Below are positions 9,187 through 19,300 of a stretch of DNA of 64,000 nt, piece after piece. The position numbers and the translations under genes were made by a program. Position 1 is the stretch's first letter; each line of letters begins with the position of its first letter. The DNA comes from Anaerolineales bacterium (GTDB lineage: Bacteria > Chloroflexota > Anaerolineae > Anaerolineales > Villigracilaceae): the NCBI GenBank assembly GCA_023382595.1, contig JAHDWB010000011.1:1-64000 (forward strand), read 5' to 3'. Under the pieces are notes generated by a model. The model was not told the origin of the DNA. It saw only the letters and a program-made list of their open reading frames with translations, and made no database searches.

Positions 9187-12100
9187 ATGGCAAAAAAGTT
9201 GGTCCGTTCTCTTTCCGTTTTTGTGATTTTTGTGATCTTTCTGGCACAATTCGGCTTAAGACCCGTTTCGGCTGCTGTGAACTTCATCGTCAACAGCACT
9301 GCCGATGCGGTGGACGCCAATCCAGGTGATGGATTCTGCGAAACCATCATACCCGGGCAGTGCAGTTTGCGCGCAGCAATTCAGGAAGCCAATGCGCTTG
9401 CAGGTGAAGACACGATCATCATCCCCTCAGGGATCTACACCCTGGCAATTACAGGAGCAGATGAAGACTCAGCGGCAACCGGCGATTTGGATGTCACTGA
9501 CGGTTTGGTCATTACCGGAGCCGGCATTGGCATCACCATCATCGATGCGGATAGCCTGGATCGGGCATTCCACGTTGTATCCGGGTCTTTGGAAATCTCC
9601 AACCTGACCATCCGGAACGGATTGGCAGACCCCGGCGGCGCGATCCTGGTGAACGAAACCGCCTCCATCACAAAGATTGCCTTCCTTAACAATCGATCAG
9701 CAGCAGAGACACCTGCCGGCACGGGCGGTGCGGTCTTTGTTGGCGTGGAAGCCTTGGTTGATATTTCACAAAGCCAGTTCATCGGCAACTATGCGTATCT
9801 TGGCGGCGGCGCAGTTGCAGGCGCGTCCACGAATACATTCACCATCACTGACAGCACTTTCGATTCGAACACCTCGGTTCATGGGGGCGGCGCGTTATAT
9901 CCTAATGGAGACTACGCCGTCATCGAGAACAGTACCTTCATCAACAATAGCGCGGGTACTGGCGGGGCGATCCATAGCAATGCCGGCATGGTAAAGATCA
10001 ACAACAGCACATTCCTAGGGAACTCCGCCGTGAACCGCGGCGCAGTTGATTCGCGCGAGGGAATGGTCATCATTAATAACAGCACATTCTTCGGCAATGC
10101 GGCATCCGGACATGGAGGCACGATAGGGAATCAGTTGTACGGGGCGGGCGGAGGGTTACAGGTCGGCAACTCGATCCTGTATGGAGCCACCACAGACGTG
10201 TGCGAAACCATGGATGGAGCTGTCGATGATCTCGGCAACAACTTGACCTGGCCCGCCGGGAGTAATTGTCCCGGTATTCAGGCAGATCCCCTGCTAAACC
10301 TGTTATCGGATAATGGCGGATACACCAAAACCATGGCTCTCTCAGCCGGCAGCCCGGCGATTGATGCGGGTGACAATTCATCCTGTACAGCAACCGACCA
10401 GCGCGGTATCAGCCGTCCACAGGGAGCTGCCTGCGATATCGGTGCCTTTGAATATCAAGCCGCAAACATTTTCCTTGTAACCAATGCCAACGATAGCGGG
10501 ACAGGGTCTTTACGCCAGGCGATATTGGACGCGAATGCTGTGCCTAATGGGGTGGGTCCAGACAGGATACACTTCAACATCCCCGGCGCTGGCGTACATA
10601 CCATTGCACCCGGTTCGGCTCTGCCCGCAGTCACCGACTCTGTGGTGATCGACGGTTACACGCAACCAGGCGCAAACCCAAACACACTGGCTGTGGGCAA
10701 TGACGCCGTCATTCTGATCGAGTTGAGCGGAGCGAATTGTGTGCTCTGCCAGGGCTTGGTGATCACATCCAGCAATAGCACTGTAAAAGGCTTATCCATT
10801 CACGGCGATTTCAATGATGCGCTTCAGGTCGATATCGGCGGCGGGAATACCGTCGTGGGGAATTTCTTCGGCTTAAGGGCGGATGGAAGCGAAAATGGCG
10901 TCATTGCATCCGGCGTGTATCTTTCCAATACATCCGATAACATCGTGGGCGGGACAACGCCTGCAGACCGCAATGTGATCTCAGGCAACCGTGATGGCGT
11001 TTTTGTGGCATCCGGCGCAGACAACGCAACAGGCAACACGATCATGGGGAACTATATAGGGACTGACCCATCCGGCATGGCAGCATTGGGGAATACGCAG
11101 CGCGGAATTTTCGCCGGAAGTTTTGGCTTTGCAGTGGATAACACCACCATCGGTGGAACCGCACCAGGAGCCGGAAACCTGATCTCGGGCAACGGTCATT
11201 TTGGCATTCTGGTACGTGATGCCGGTGTAAGTAATAACGCCATAGTTGGCAACCGTATCGGTACAAATGCAAGTGGAACCGGAGCATTATCCAATGGAGG
11301 CAGTTCGTCGAGCGAAGACGGGCTGGCTTTCACCGAGGCGCGAGCTGGCATGTATATCGTCGGACCCGGCAACATGGTCGGCGGAACAGCACCCGGCGCG
11401 GGTAACATCATCGCCTTCAATGCCGGCGCAGGTGTTATCGTATTCTCAGGCAATAACAACACCATCCTCCGCAACAGCATTCATTCCAATGAGAGTTACG
11501 ATATTGACCTCGGGGATGACGGTATTACATTCAACCATCTGGGATCTGTCGCAGGTCCCAACGATTACCAGAACTATCCCGTTCTGAGTTTGGCAACCTC
11601 GGATGGGGCATCAACACGTATCGCTGGCACATTGACATCGGAAGCCAGCCAGACCTATATGATCGATGTCTTTGCGAACGAAGCCTGCCACTCCACTTTC
11701 TTTGGAGGCGGACAGATCTATCTCGGTTCGTTCTCAGCGACAACTGATTCAAACGGTCAAGCCGTTTTTGACGAAACCCTTCCTGTTGGCGTCGATGAAC
11801 CTTTCGGCATCACCGCCACAGCCACCGGAACCAGCGGTACATCCGAGTTCTCCTATTGCCGCCCGTTATCCACAGCCAACCTGAATTGGGTACAGGCGCA
11901 AACCGTTTCAGGCGCATCCCAAACCGGGCAATTCATTACCGACCGCTTCCAGGAAAAATGGTTCAAATTCCCGGTTCAGCCCGGCTCGACCGTACATGTC
12001 AAATTGACGAGTCTGCCGGGCAGCGCTGTCAGCCTGCACCGCAATCCCTACCCGATCTATAATTCTCTGATCCTCCCTCAGAACGCCGAGGTCTTGAGCG

Positions 12101-15100
12101 CTCAAGCCGCCGATGTGGCATTCCTGCCTTCGGGTTCACTTCCTTCCGGTTCCTTGCCATCCGGATCGTTACCCTCTGGTTCCCTGCCTTCGGGCTCCCT
12201 GCCTTCCGGCTCTTTACCGACCGGTTACCTGCCTTCTGGATCCCTGCCCTCCGGCTCGCTGCCTTCGGGTTCACTTCCTTCCGGCTCATTGCCTTCTGGT
12301 TCCTTGCCATCAGGCTCGCTGCCATCGGGTTCACTTCCTTCCGGGTCGTTACCTTCTGGATCCCTACCCTCCGGCTCGCTGCCATCGGGTTCACTTCCTT
12401 CCGGCTCATTGCCCTCTGGTTCGCTGCCATCAGGCTCACTTCCTTCTGGTTCATTGCCATCCGGTTCCTTGGATGCATACGCCAGCGCGGCAAGGCGCAG
12501 CCTGCTGGGCATTTCTGTCGATCCATACGCTACCGTCCAGACCATTGAGCGGAACGCTTACGACCTGCAGGAAGATCTCTACATCCGTGTGGTGGGACCC
12601 TATAACCTTGAGAGTCCATTCACACTCGAAGTGACAGTTACCGGCGGAGTCTGCGGCGCGATTCAGCAAGTTCCAGGCGGGTTGTCTGTCATTTCTGGAG
12701 CTGCGCTTCCACCCGGCAGTTTGAAGACCGTCATCCTGACCGATTCAAGCCGTTTGCCCGGCACACCGACCGAGGTCGCGGATGCGATCGCCGATCTTGA
12801 GACGCTTGCCCTGCGCTCCGATGTGGGCGGAGTGGTGATCGATCTTGCCGATGCAAAATATCAGCGTGTGGCGTTTGCCAATACGCAAGCTGACCAGAAT
12901 GTGGTATGTGCGGCGGCGAAGAACATCGTGGCGAAGGAGATCAAAAGCGTGATCGACGCTTACCGCGCGGCAAACCCGATGCTTGAATACATCGTTCTGG
13001 CGGGCGGCGCGGATGTGATCCCCTTCTTCCTTGTTCAGGATGTTTCAGGACTTGCCTTTGAGAAAGAGTATGTTGTTCCCGTGGCGCCATCCACAGCATC
13101 CGAAGCCGCGTTAATGACCAACCTTGTTCAGGGACAGGACGGCTACGGGTCGCAGGTTGATATTACCCAAGCCGGTCACACGCTGGCGTTCCCGAACCTT
13201 GCGGTTGGTCGTTTGGTGGAAACCGCAATCGATATCAGCGCTGCGGTCAATGCTTACATCCAAACCGACGGTGTGATCACACCGAATTCAGCGCTGGTCA
13301 CTGGATATGACTTCGTCGGTGATGCGGCGATGGAGATCAAAGCAGAAATGGATGCAGGTACCAATTCCAATTCGGATACCCTGATCCAGATGCCCGGCCT
13401 GCCTCCCACCCATCCCAGCGCCTGGAGCGCTGCGGATATGCGCGCAAAACTGCTCAGCGGTAACTTCGACATTGCCATGCTCTCAGGTCACTTCAGCGCC
13501 GGCAACCTTCTGGCGGCTGATTATGTCACTGAACTATCCGCGGCGGAGATCGCCCAATCATCCGCCAACCTGACCGATGTGCTGATCTTCGCCCTGGGCT
13601 GCCACAGTGGATACACCATTCCAAGCGGCGACATGATCGCCGGCGTTTCACCCGACCCCGATTGGGCGAAAGCGTTCCTGCGCAAGGGTGCGGCTGGCTA
13701 TATTTCAGCCACCGGCTACGCCTATGGTGATACAGAACTGGTCGAATACGGCGAACGCCTCTTCCTGCTCATGGCGCAACAATTGCGAACGGGAAGCGAC
13801 CCGGTCTCTGTTGGGCAGGCGGTTGTCAAAGCTAAACAACAATATCTGGCTGAGACCGCCCAGCTGACCGGCATCGACCACAAGACGCTCGTCGAGATGA
13901 CGCTGTACGGTCTACCGATGATGAATGTGGATATGCCCGGGGCGCGTATCAACCCACAGGTTGAAACATCAATCGTCAGCACGCCCGATCCGGTCACGAG
14001 TGGTCCCGGTGCAGGTTTTGGGCTGCATAGTTCGCCTGTCGTACTGAATCCGGTCACTACCACAAACACAGTGACTCTCGAGAACCTTTCCGATGGTTCA
14101 ACCGTGGTCACCACCTACCTCTCCGGCGCGGATGGCGTGGTCGTCAATCCATTCGAGCCGATCTACCCCAAGCAGATCGACAACATCAGCGCGAGTGGGA
14201 ATGTGTTACGGGGCGTGGCATTCCGCGGCGGCAGTTATACCGATCTGAATGGAATCGTACCGCTGACATCATCCCCCACAACCGAGACGTCAACTGCGCA
14301 TCTTTCCTTCCATACGGATGTTTTCTACCCGACCCAACTTTGGATGCCCAATTACACTGACGCGATCCTCGGCGGCAATACGCGCCTGATCACCTTCCCG
14401 GCGCAATTCCGCTCGAGCGCGCCGGGCGCGATTGACGGTACCCTGCGCAAATTCGACCAATTGAACCTTCAACTCTACTATCTGCCCGCCAACTGGACAG
14501 ACGCAGGCAGTTCGGCATCGACCAAGGCTGCCGCTGTCAGCGCCGCCCCGACAATTCTGGGAGCATCGGCTGATGAGGATGGCAACATACTAAAATTCAA
14601 CGTCAACGCGGTGGCAGAAGGCTCAGCTGGAGTACAAGCAGTTTGGGTACTCTACACAGGAAAAACCGGCAACCCTTACCACGGAACATGGACGCCGCTT
14701 GATCTCACCCAAAGCATGGATGATCCCACTCTTTGGGAAGGTACACTCACGCTTCAGCCGGGCGAAAACGCACAGGATATATTGTTCATGGCGCAGGCAG
14801 TGGGTGGAGCCGGTCTGACGACTTTAGCGACCAATCTCGGCGCTTACTATGGCATCACACCGGAAAACGCGACTCAACTTCCGCCCCCCGCCCAGACAAC
14901 ACTGACACTCCAATCATCCCCGGCAAGCGGAACCTACCTCAAGCAAAGCAGCTTCAACATCCTATTGCAGTCGGGCGGACAGCCGTTGGCTGGGCAGTTT
15001 GTGACGCTTGATATTGGAGGTCAGCAGGTTTCGGCGATCACAGATTCCAACGGCGAAGTTACACTCAGCCTGAACCTGGTCATCCGTCCGGGACAATATA

Positions 15101-16350
15101 CAGCCCAGGCAAATTTCCGCGGAACTTCCGAATACTTGGGTTCAAATACTGCGAGCGCCTTCACAGTAACCAAGGATGCAACATCGGTTTCCGTCTCTCC
15201 GGCGTCGGCAAATGTCCTCGTCAACCAAGCAACGCCTTTCGTTGCTGTCGTCCGCGATTCAGCCGGGCGCGCCCTGGGTGGAAAGTCCGTGGTCTTTGTG
15301 ATCCACAACGGCACGGACAGGTTCGTTACATCTGTGATCGCTGATTATCTCGGCAACGCCGCGCTTGGAACGGTCAACCTGCCGCCCGGCGTGTACACAG
15401 TGGATACCTACTTCAACGGCACGATCCCTATCAGCACCGGTAATCCGCTGATCCTAACCGATGATTATTATCAAAACTCAAGCGCGCTCGGATTGTCCCT
15501 GACATTGACAGGCGATACCGAACCGCCAACCATCACCGCCAGCGCCACCAAAGCGGATAATACCCCGTACATCGCCGGTGAATGGACAAATCAGGACGTC
15601 ACAGTCCGCTTCACCTGCTCCGACACTGGAAGCGGCATCGCCTCATGCCCCGCCGATCAGGTTTACAGCACCGACGGTGTTTTCACCGCTGAAGGCACTG
15701 CAACCGACAATGCAAACAACTCCGCCAGCGTCACTTTCGGTCCCATTCAAATTGACAAGACCGCGCCAACCTTGACGCCGATCGTGTCGCCAAATCCCGT
15801 CTATCTCAATGGAAGCGCCACAGCAACAGCAGGAGCAACGGACTCTGGCTCGGGAGTGGCATCGCAAAGCTGCGGCACAGTAGCCACGAACACGGTTGGT
15901 ACAAAGACGGTCACCTGCACGGCAACAGATCATGCTGGGAATACGACCACCGTCAACGCCCCATACCAAGTGATCTACCGTTTCGAGGGTTTTCTCTCCC
16001 CGCTTTCCGCAGCGCACACCGGAACCTGCCCGTCACCCTGCCAATTCAGCATTCACAAGAAAAACAGCACCCTGCCCGTCAAGTTCCAACTCAAAGATGC
16101 GAATGGTAAAATTGTTCACGCTGCCAGTCTGCCGGTTTGGCTGGTCCCCCAACAAGGCACTGCACTCACAGGTCCGCTGGATCCATCGGCTTTTACAAAT
16201 CAGGCAGCGAGCACAACAAGAATCGCCAGAACGGGCCAGCAATATCATTACAACTGGAACACAAAAGGACTTACAGCTGGTTATTATTGGCGCATCGGGG
16301 TCCAACTCGATGATGGACAGATCTATTATTTGATTGTCGGACTTCGCTAG
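9187..16350 (+). CDS. Giant secreted beta-helix protein with gingipain-like peptidase domain and PxKF C-terminus
   Basis: The 2387-aa protein has a signal peptide (residues 1-30) and a C-S-L-R-A-A-I motif (59-65) opening a first beta-helix. That helix ends in a choice-of-anchor Q-type block near 377-400. A second G-S-L-R-Q-A-I near 440 opens another beta-helix with I-G-G-T turns. Residues 980-1094 are 23 perfect-length L-P-S-G-S repeats. The following domain looks like clan CD cysteine peptidase family C25: S-G-H (His1435) and G-C-H-S-G-Y (Cys1472) would be the catalytic pair. Ig-like domains follow, and the end carries S-T-L-P-V-K-F-Q-L of PxKF-type C-termini. A CGGAGGAA box precedes the ATG. 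The likely role is a surface or secreted adhesin/protease. Activity is inferred only from the dyad. Confidence 0.85.
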   Translation: MAKKLVRSLSVFVIFVIFLAQFGLRPVSAAVNFIVNSTADAVDANPGDGFCETIIPGQCSLRAAIQEANALAGEDTIIIPSGIYTLAITGADEDSAATGDLDVTDGLVITGAGIGITIIDADSLDRAFHVVSGSLEISNLTIRNGLADPGGAILVNETASITKIAFLNNRSAAETPAGTGGAVFVGVEALVDISQSQFIGNYAYLGGGAVAGASTNTFTITDSTFDSNTSVHGGGALYPNGDYAVIENSTFINNSAGTGGAIHSNAGMVKINNSTFLGNSAVNRGAVDSREGMVIINNSTFFGNAASGHGGTIGNQLYGAGGGLQVGNSILYGATTDVCETMDGAVDDLGNNLTWPAGSNCPGIQADPLLNLLSDNGGYTKTMALSAGSPAIDAGDNSSCTATDQRGISRPQGAACDIGAFEYQAANIFLVTNANDSGTGSLRQAILDANAVPNGVGPDRIHFNIPGAGVHTIAPGSALPAVTDSVVIDGYTQPGANPNTLAVGNDAVILIELSGANCVLCQGLVITSSNSTVKGLSIHGDFNDALQVDIGGGNTVVGNFFGLRADGSENGVIASGVYLSNTSDNIVGGTTPADRNVISGNRDGVFVASGADNATGNTIMGNYIGTDPSGMAALGNTQRGIFAGSFGFAVDNTTIGGTAPGAGNLISGNGHFGILVRDAGVSNNAIVGNRIGTNASGTGALSNGGSSSSEDGLAFTEARAGMYIVGPGNMVGGTAPGAGNIIAFNAGAGVIVFSGNNNTILRNSIHSNESYDIDLGDDGITFNHLGSVAGPNDYQNYPVLSLATSDGASTRIAGTLTSEASQTYMIDVFANEACHSTFFGGGQIYLGSFSATTDSNGQAVFDETLPVGVDEPFGITATATGTSGTSEFSYCRPLSTANLNWVQAQTVSGASQTGQFITDRFQEKWFKFPVQPGSTVHVKLTSLPGSAVSLHRNPYPIYNSLILPQNAEVLSAQAADVAFLPSGSLPSGSLPSGSLPSGSLPSGSLPSGSLPTGYLPSGSLPSGSLPSGSLPSGSLPSGSLPSGSLPSGSLPSGSLPSGSLPSGSLPSGSLPSGSLPSGSLPSGSLPSGSLPSGSLDAYASAARRSLLGISVDPYATVQTIERNAYDLQEDLYIRVVGPYNLESPFTLEVTVTGGVCGAIQQVPGGLSVISGAALPPGSLKTVILTDSSRLPGTPTEVADAIADLETLALRSDVGGVVIDLADAKYQRVAFANTQADQNVVCAAAKNIVAKEIKSVIDAYRAANPMLEYIVLAGGADVIPFFLVQDVSGLAFEKEYVVPVAPSTASEAALMTNLVQGQDGYGSQVDITQAGHTLAFPNLAVGRLVETAIDISAAVNAYIQTDGVITPNSALVTGYDFVGDAAMEIKAEMDAGTNSNSDTLIQMPGLPPTHPSAWSAADMRAKLLSGNFDIAMLSGHFSAGNLLAADYVTELSAAEIAQSSANLTDVLIFALGCHSGYTIPSGDMIAGVSPDPDWAKAFLRKGAAGYISATGYAYGDTELVEYGERLFLLMAQQLRTGSDPVSVGQAVVKAKQQYLAETAQLTGIDHKTLVEMTLYGLPMMNVDMPGARINPQVETSIVSTPDPVTSGPGAGFGLHSSPVVLNPVTTTNTVTLENLSDGSTVVTTYLSGADGVVVNPFEPIYPKQIDNISASGNVLRGVAFRGGSYTDLNGIVPLTSSPTTETSTAHLSFHTDVFYPTQLWMPNYTDAILGGNTRLITFPAQFRSSAPGAIDGTLRKFDQLNLQLYYLPANWTDAGSSASTKAAAVSAAPTILGASADEDGNILKFNVNAVAEGSAGVQAVWVLYTGKTGNPYHGTWTPLDLTQSMDDPTLWEGTLTLQPGENAQDILFMAQAVGGAGLTTLATNLGAYYGITPENATQLPPPAQTTLTLQSSPASGTYLKQSSFNILLQSGGQPLAGQFVTLDIGGQQVSAITDSNGEVTLSLNLVIRPGQYTAQANFRGTSEYLGSNTASAFTVTKDATSVSVSPASANVLVNQATPFVAVVRDSAGRALGGKSVVFVIHNGTDRFVTSVIADYLGNAALGTVNLPPGVYTVDTYFNGTIPISTGNPLILTDDYYQNSSALGLSLTLTGDTEPPTITASATKADNTPYIAGEWTNQDVTVRFTCSDTGSGIASCPADQVYSTDGVFTAEGTATDNANNSASVTFGPIQIDKTAPTLTPIVSPNPVYLNGSATATAGATDSGSGVASQSCGTVATNTVGTKTVTCTATDHAGNTTTVNAPYQVIYRFEGFLSPLSAAHTGTCPSPCQFSIHKKNSTLPVKFQLKDANGKIVHAASLPVWLVPQQGTALTGPLDPSAFTNQAASTTRIARTGQQYHYNWNTKGLTAGYYWRIGVQLDDGQIYYLIVGLR
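12124..12468 (+). repeat. 23 tandem 15-bp units encoding L-P-S-G-S
   Basis: The units keep exact 15-base phase while codons vary freely (for example CTG/CTT/TTG/TTA for Leu), so the peptide is conserved rather than the DNA. A 60-base higher-order period is visible from 12259 to 12423. One unit is altered to P-T-G-Y. The segment links the beta-helix to the peptidase-like domain. Confidence 0.97.
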
Positions 16351-16371
16351 TTACCAGTTAAATGAAATTAC

Positions 16372-19300
16372 ATGGAAGCTCTGTATGCCTACATCCCCAC
16401 AGATCGGCGGTTCGCCCTTGCGCAGGATTCCGACCTTCCGTATGAAACTGCGGGTGCCGCGCTTTTCGCCGATATTTCCGGCTTCACTCCGCTGACGGAA
16501 GCCCTGGTGCAGGCATTGGGTCCCCAGCGCGGCGCCGAGGAATTGACACGCAGGCTCAACCAAATCTATGATGCGTTGGTCGCTGAGATCGATAACTACC
16601 GTGGTAGTGTCATCGGTTTCAGCGGCGACGCCATGACATGCTGGTTCGACGACCAAAAGCAGGAATATCTCCAACCTCATCCGGAAACATCCACTACGCT
16701 CCGGGCAACCGCCGCCGCATTGGCGATTCAGCGCACCATGCAGCAGTTTTCCCAGGTCGATATCCCCGGAGCGGGGACGGTATCGCTAGCCATCAAAGTT
16801 GTGGTGACAGCCGGTCCGGCACATCGTTTTCTGGTTGGAGACCCCAATATTCAACTTGTCGATGTGCTGGCTGGCGCAACCTTGTACAGACTCTCAACCG
16901 GTGAGCACCATGCCGAGCGGGGGGAAGTACTGCTAGACCAAGCTGCCGTCACTGCATTGGGAGAACAGGTCAATATAGTGGAATGGCGGGAAGACTCTGA
17001 AAGCGGCGAAAGTTTTGCAATCGTTGACGGGTTGAACCAGCATGTAGAAACCGTCCCCTGGCCCCAGTTAGATGTAGAAGCGTTAAATAACGATCGGGTG
17101 ATGCCCTGGTTATTGCCTCCTGTGTACGAACGCCTGATGAGCGGCATGGGAGAATTTCTGACCGAACTGCGTCCGACCGCTGCATTATTTCTGAGATTCG
17201 CGGGCATTGATTACGACAACGACCCCCAGGCTCAGTCCAAACTCAACGAGTATGTACAGGCGGTCCAGCGTGTTCTAACCCGCTACAACAGTTACATGCT
17301 CCAGCTAATGATCGGCGACAAGGGCAGTCATTTCTATGTCTCATTCGGAGCGCCATTGGCACACGAGGATGACGCGATCCGTGCCATGACCGCCGCGCTG
17401 GAATTGCGCGATTTACAAATGGATTTCATAACAGATGTGCAGATCGGCATCAGCCAGGGAGTGACCCGTACCGGCGCATGCGGCGGCGCATATCGTCGTA
17501 CTTATAGCGCGATGGGCGACGCGGTCAACATGGCTGCCCGCTTGATGCAGCATGCGCCGCTTAATCAGGTACTGGTCAATGACAATATATACAAGGCGGC
17601 GGCAGATGATTTCAGTTGGGAGGAACTTCCACCCTTGAACGTAAAGGGCAAATCCCAGCCGATCCATGTGTTCCGTTTGGTCGCGCGGCAGGAACGCCAA
17701 AGCATCCGGCTTCATGAACCAAAATATGCCCTGCCCATGGTGGGTCGTGCCGCGGAACTGGAAACCATCAAACAGAAGCTGGATGAAGTCCTGCTTGGTC
17801 ACGGTCAGATCCTGGGTGTTACGGCTGAAGCCGGCATGGGGAAATCGCGTCTGGTCGCTGAGATCGTCCAGCTGGCACGGGATCGTGATATTTTCGGCTA
17901 TGGTGGGGAGTGTCAATCGTATGGAACCAACACCAGTTACCTCGCGTGGCGGAATATCTGGAGGGGATTCTTCAATCTTGACCCAACCTGGTCAGCAGTT
18001 GAGCAGATTGGGTCGCTTGAACAGCAATTGATGGAAATCGATCCAGCGCTTCTTCCCCGCCTGCCACTGCTCGGCGCAGTCCTAAATTTACAGATCGCTG
18101 ACAATGAGCTGCTCAAATCCTTCGACGCAAAACTGCGCAAGGAGTCTCTCGAATCCCTGCTTGTTGACTGTCTGCGGAACCGCGCCGCTTCGACCCCGCT
18201 TCTGCTGGTATTGGAGGACTGTCACTGGCTTGACCCTCTGTCGCACGACTTGCTTGAAGCGATCGGCAAGGCAAGTATGGACATCCCCGTACTCCTCGTC
18301 ATTGCATATCGCCCTCCGCAACTTGAAAGGCTGCAGGCGCCAAAGGTCAGTACACTTCCTCACTTTTCCGAGATCACCCTGACCAATCTGCCAGCCGACG
18401 AAATCGAGCAATTGGTATCCCACAAACTCAGCACACTCTACGGAGAGCAATCCCAATCTCCAAAAGCACTTATCGAAAAAATCAGTCTGCGGGCGGAGGG
18501 CAATCCATTCTACATCGAAGAACTTCTCAATTACCTGCATGACCGCAATATCGATCCGCAACAACCTGAAGCCCTGGAGCAGATCGACCTCCCAAACAGC
18601 CTTCACAGCTTGATCCTAAGCCGCATCGACCAGCTCACGGAAAATCAAAAAACACTGCTAAAGGTGGCTAGCGTGATAGGACGGCTTTTCCGCGCCGCCA
18701 TGTTATGGGGCATCTACGATCAATTTGGGGACCAGGAACAAGTAAGGAGTGACCTCGATATTCTGAGCGCGATGGATCTGACTCCCCTGGATACTCCCGA
18801 ACCGGAACTGGCATATCTCTTCAAACACATCCTTACCCAGGAAGTTGCCTACGAAACCCTGACCTTCGCCACCCGCGCCAAACTTCATGACCAGATCGGG
18901 CAATACATTGAGAAGACCTATCAAAGTGAAATCGACCAATACAATGACCTGCTCGCCCATCACTTTGGGCATAGCGAAAATCTTTTAAAGAAACGTGAAT
19001 ATCTGTTGAAAGCAGGCGAAGCCGCCCAATCAGGGTATTCGAACGCGGCAGCAATTACGTACTACCGAAACCTTTTGCCAATTCTGCCCGAGGATCAACA
19101 GACTGGTGTAATGCTAAAGCTCGGACAGGTACTTGAACTGGTTGGAGAGTGGCAAGACGCAAAGGATATCTATCAAAAGGTTGAGACGCTGGCGGGTCGC
19201 CTTAACAACGCATCAAGTCAGGCTCAGGCGCAACAGGCATTGGGCTGGCTTCTTAGAAAACAAGGGGAATACGCGGATGCGGAAAAATGGCTGGATCGCG

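Noticed and set aside
12029-12545. Long low-complexity minus-strand frames across the L-P-S-G-S repeats
   Set aside because: They are antisense images of the repeat (Glu/Pro/Gly/Ser units) inside a gene with a signal peptide and clear domains.
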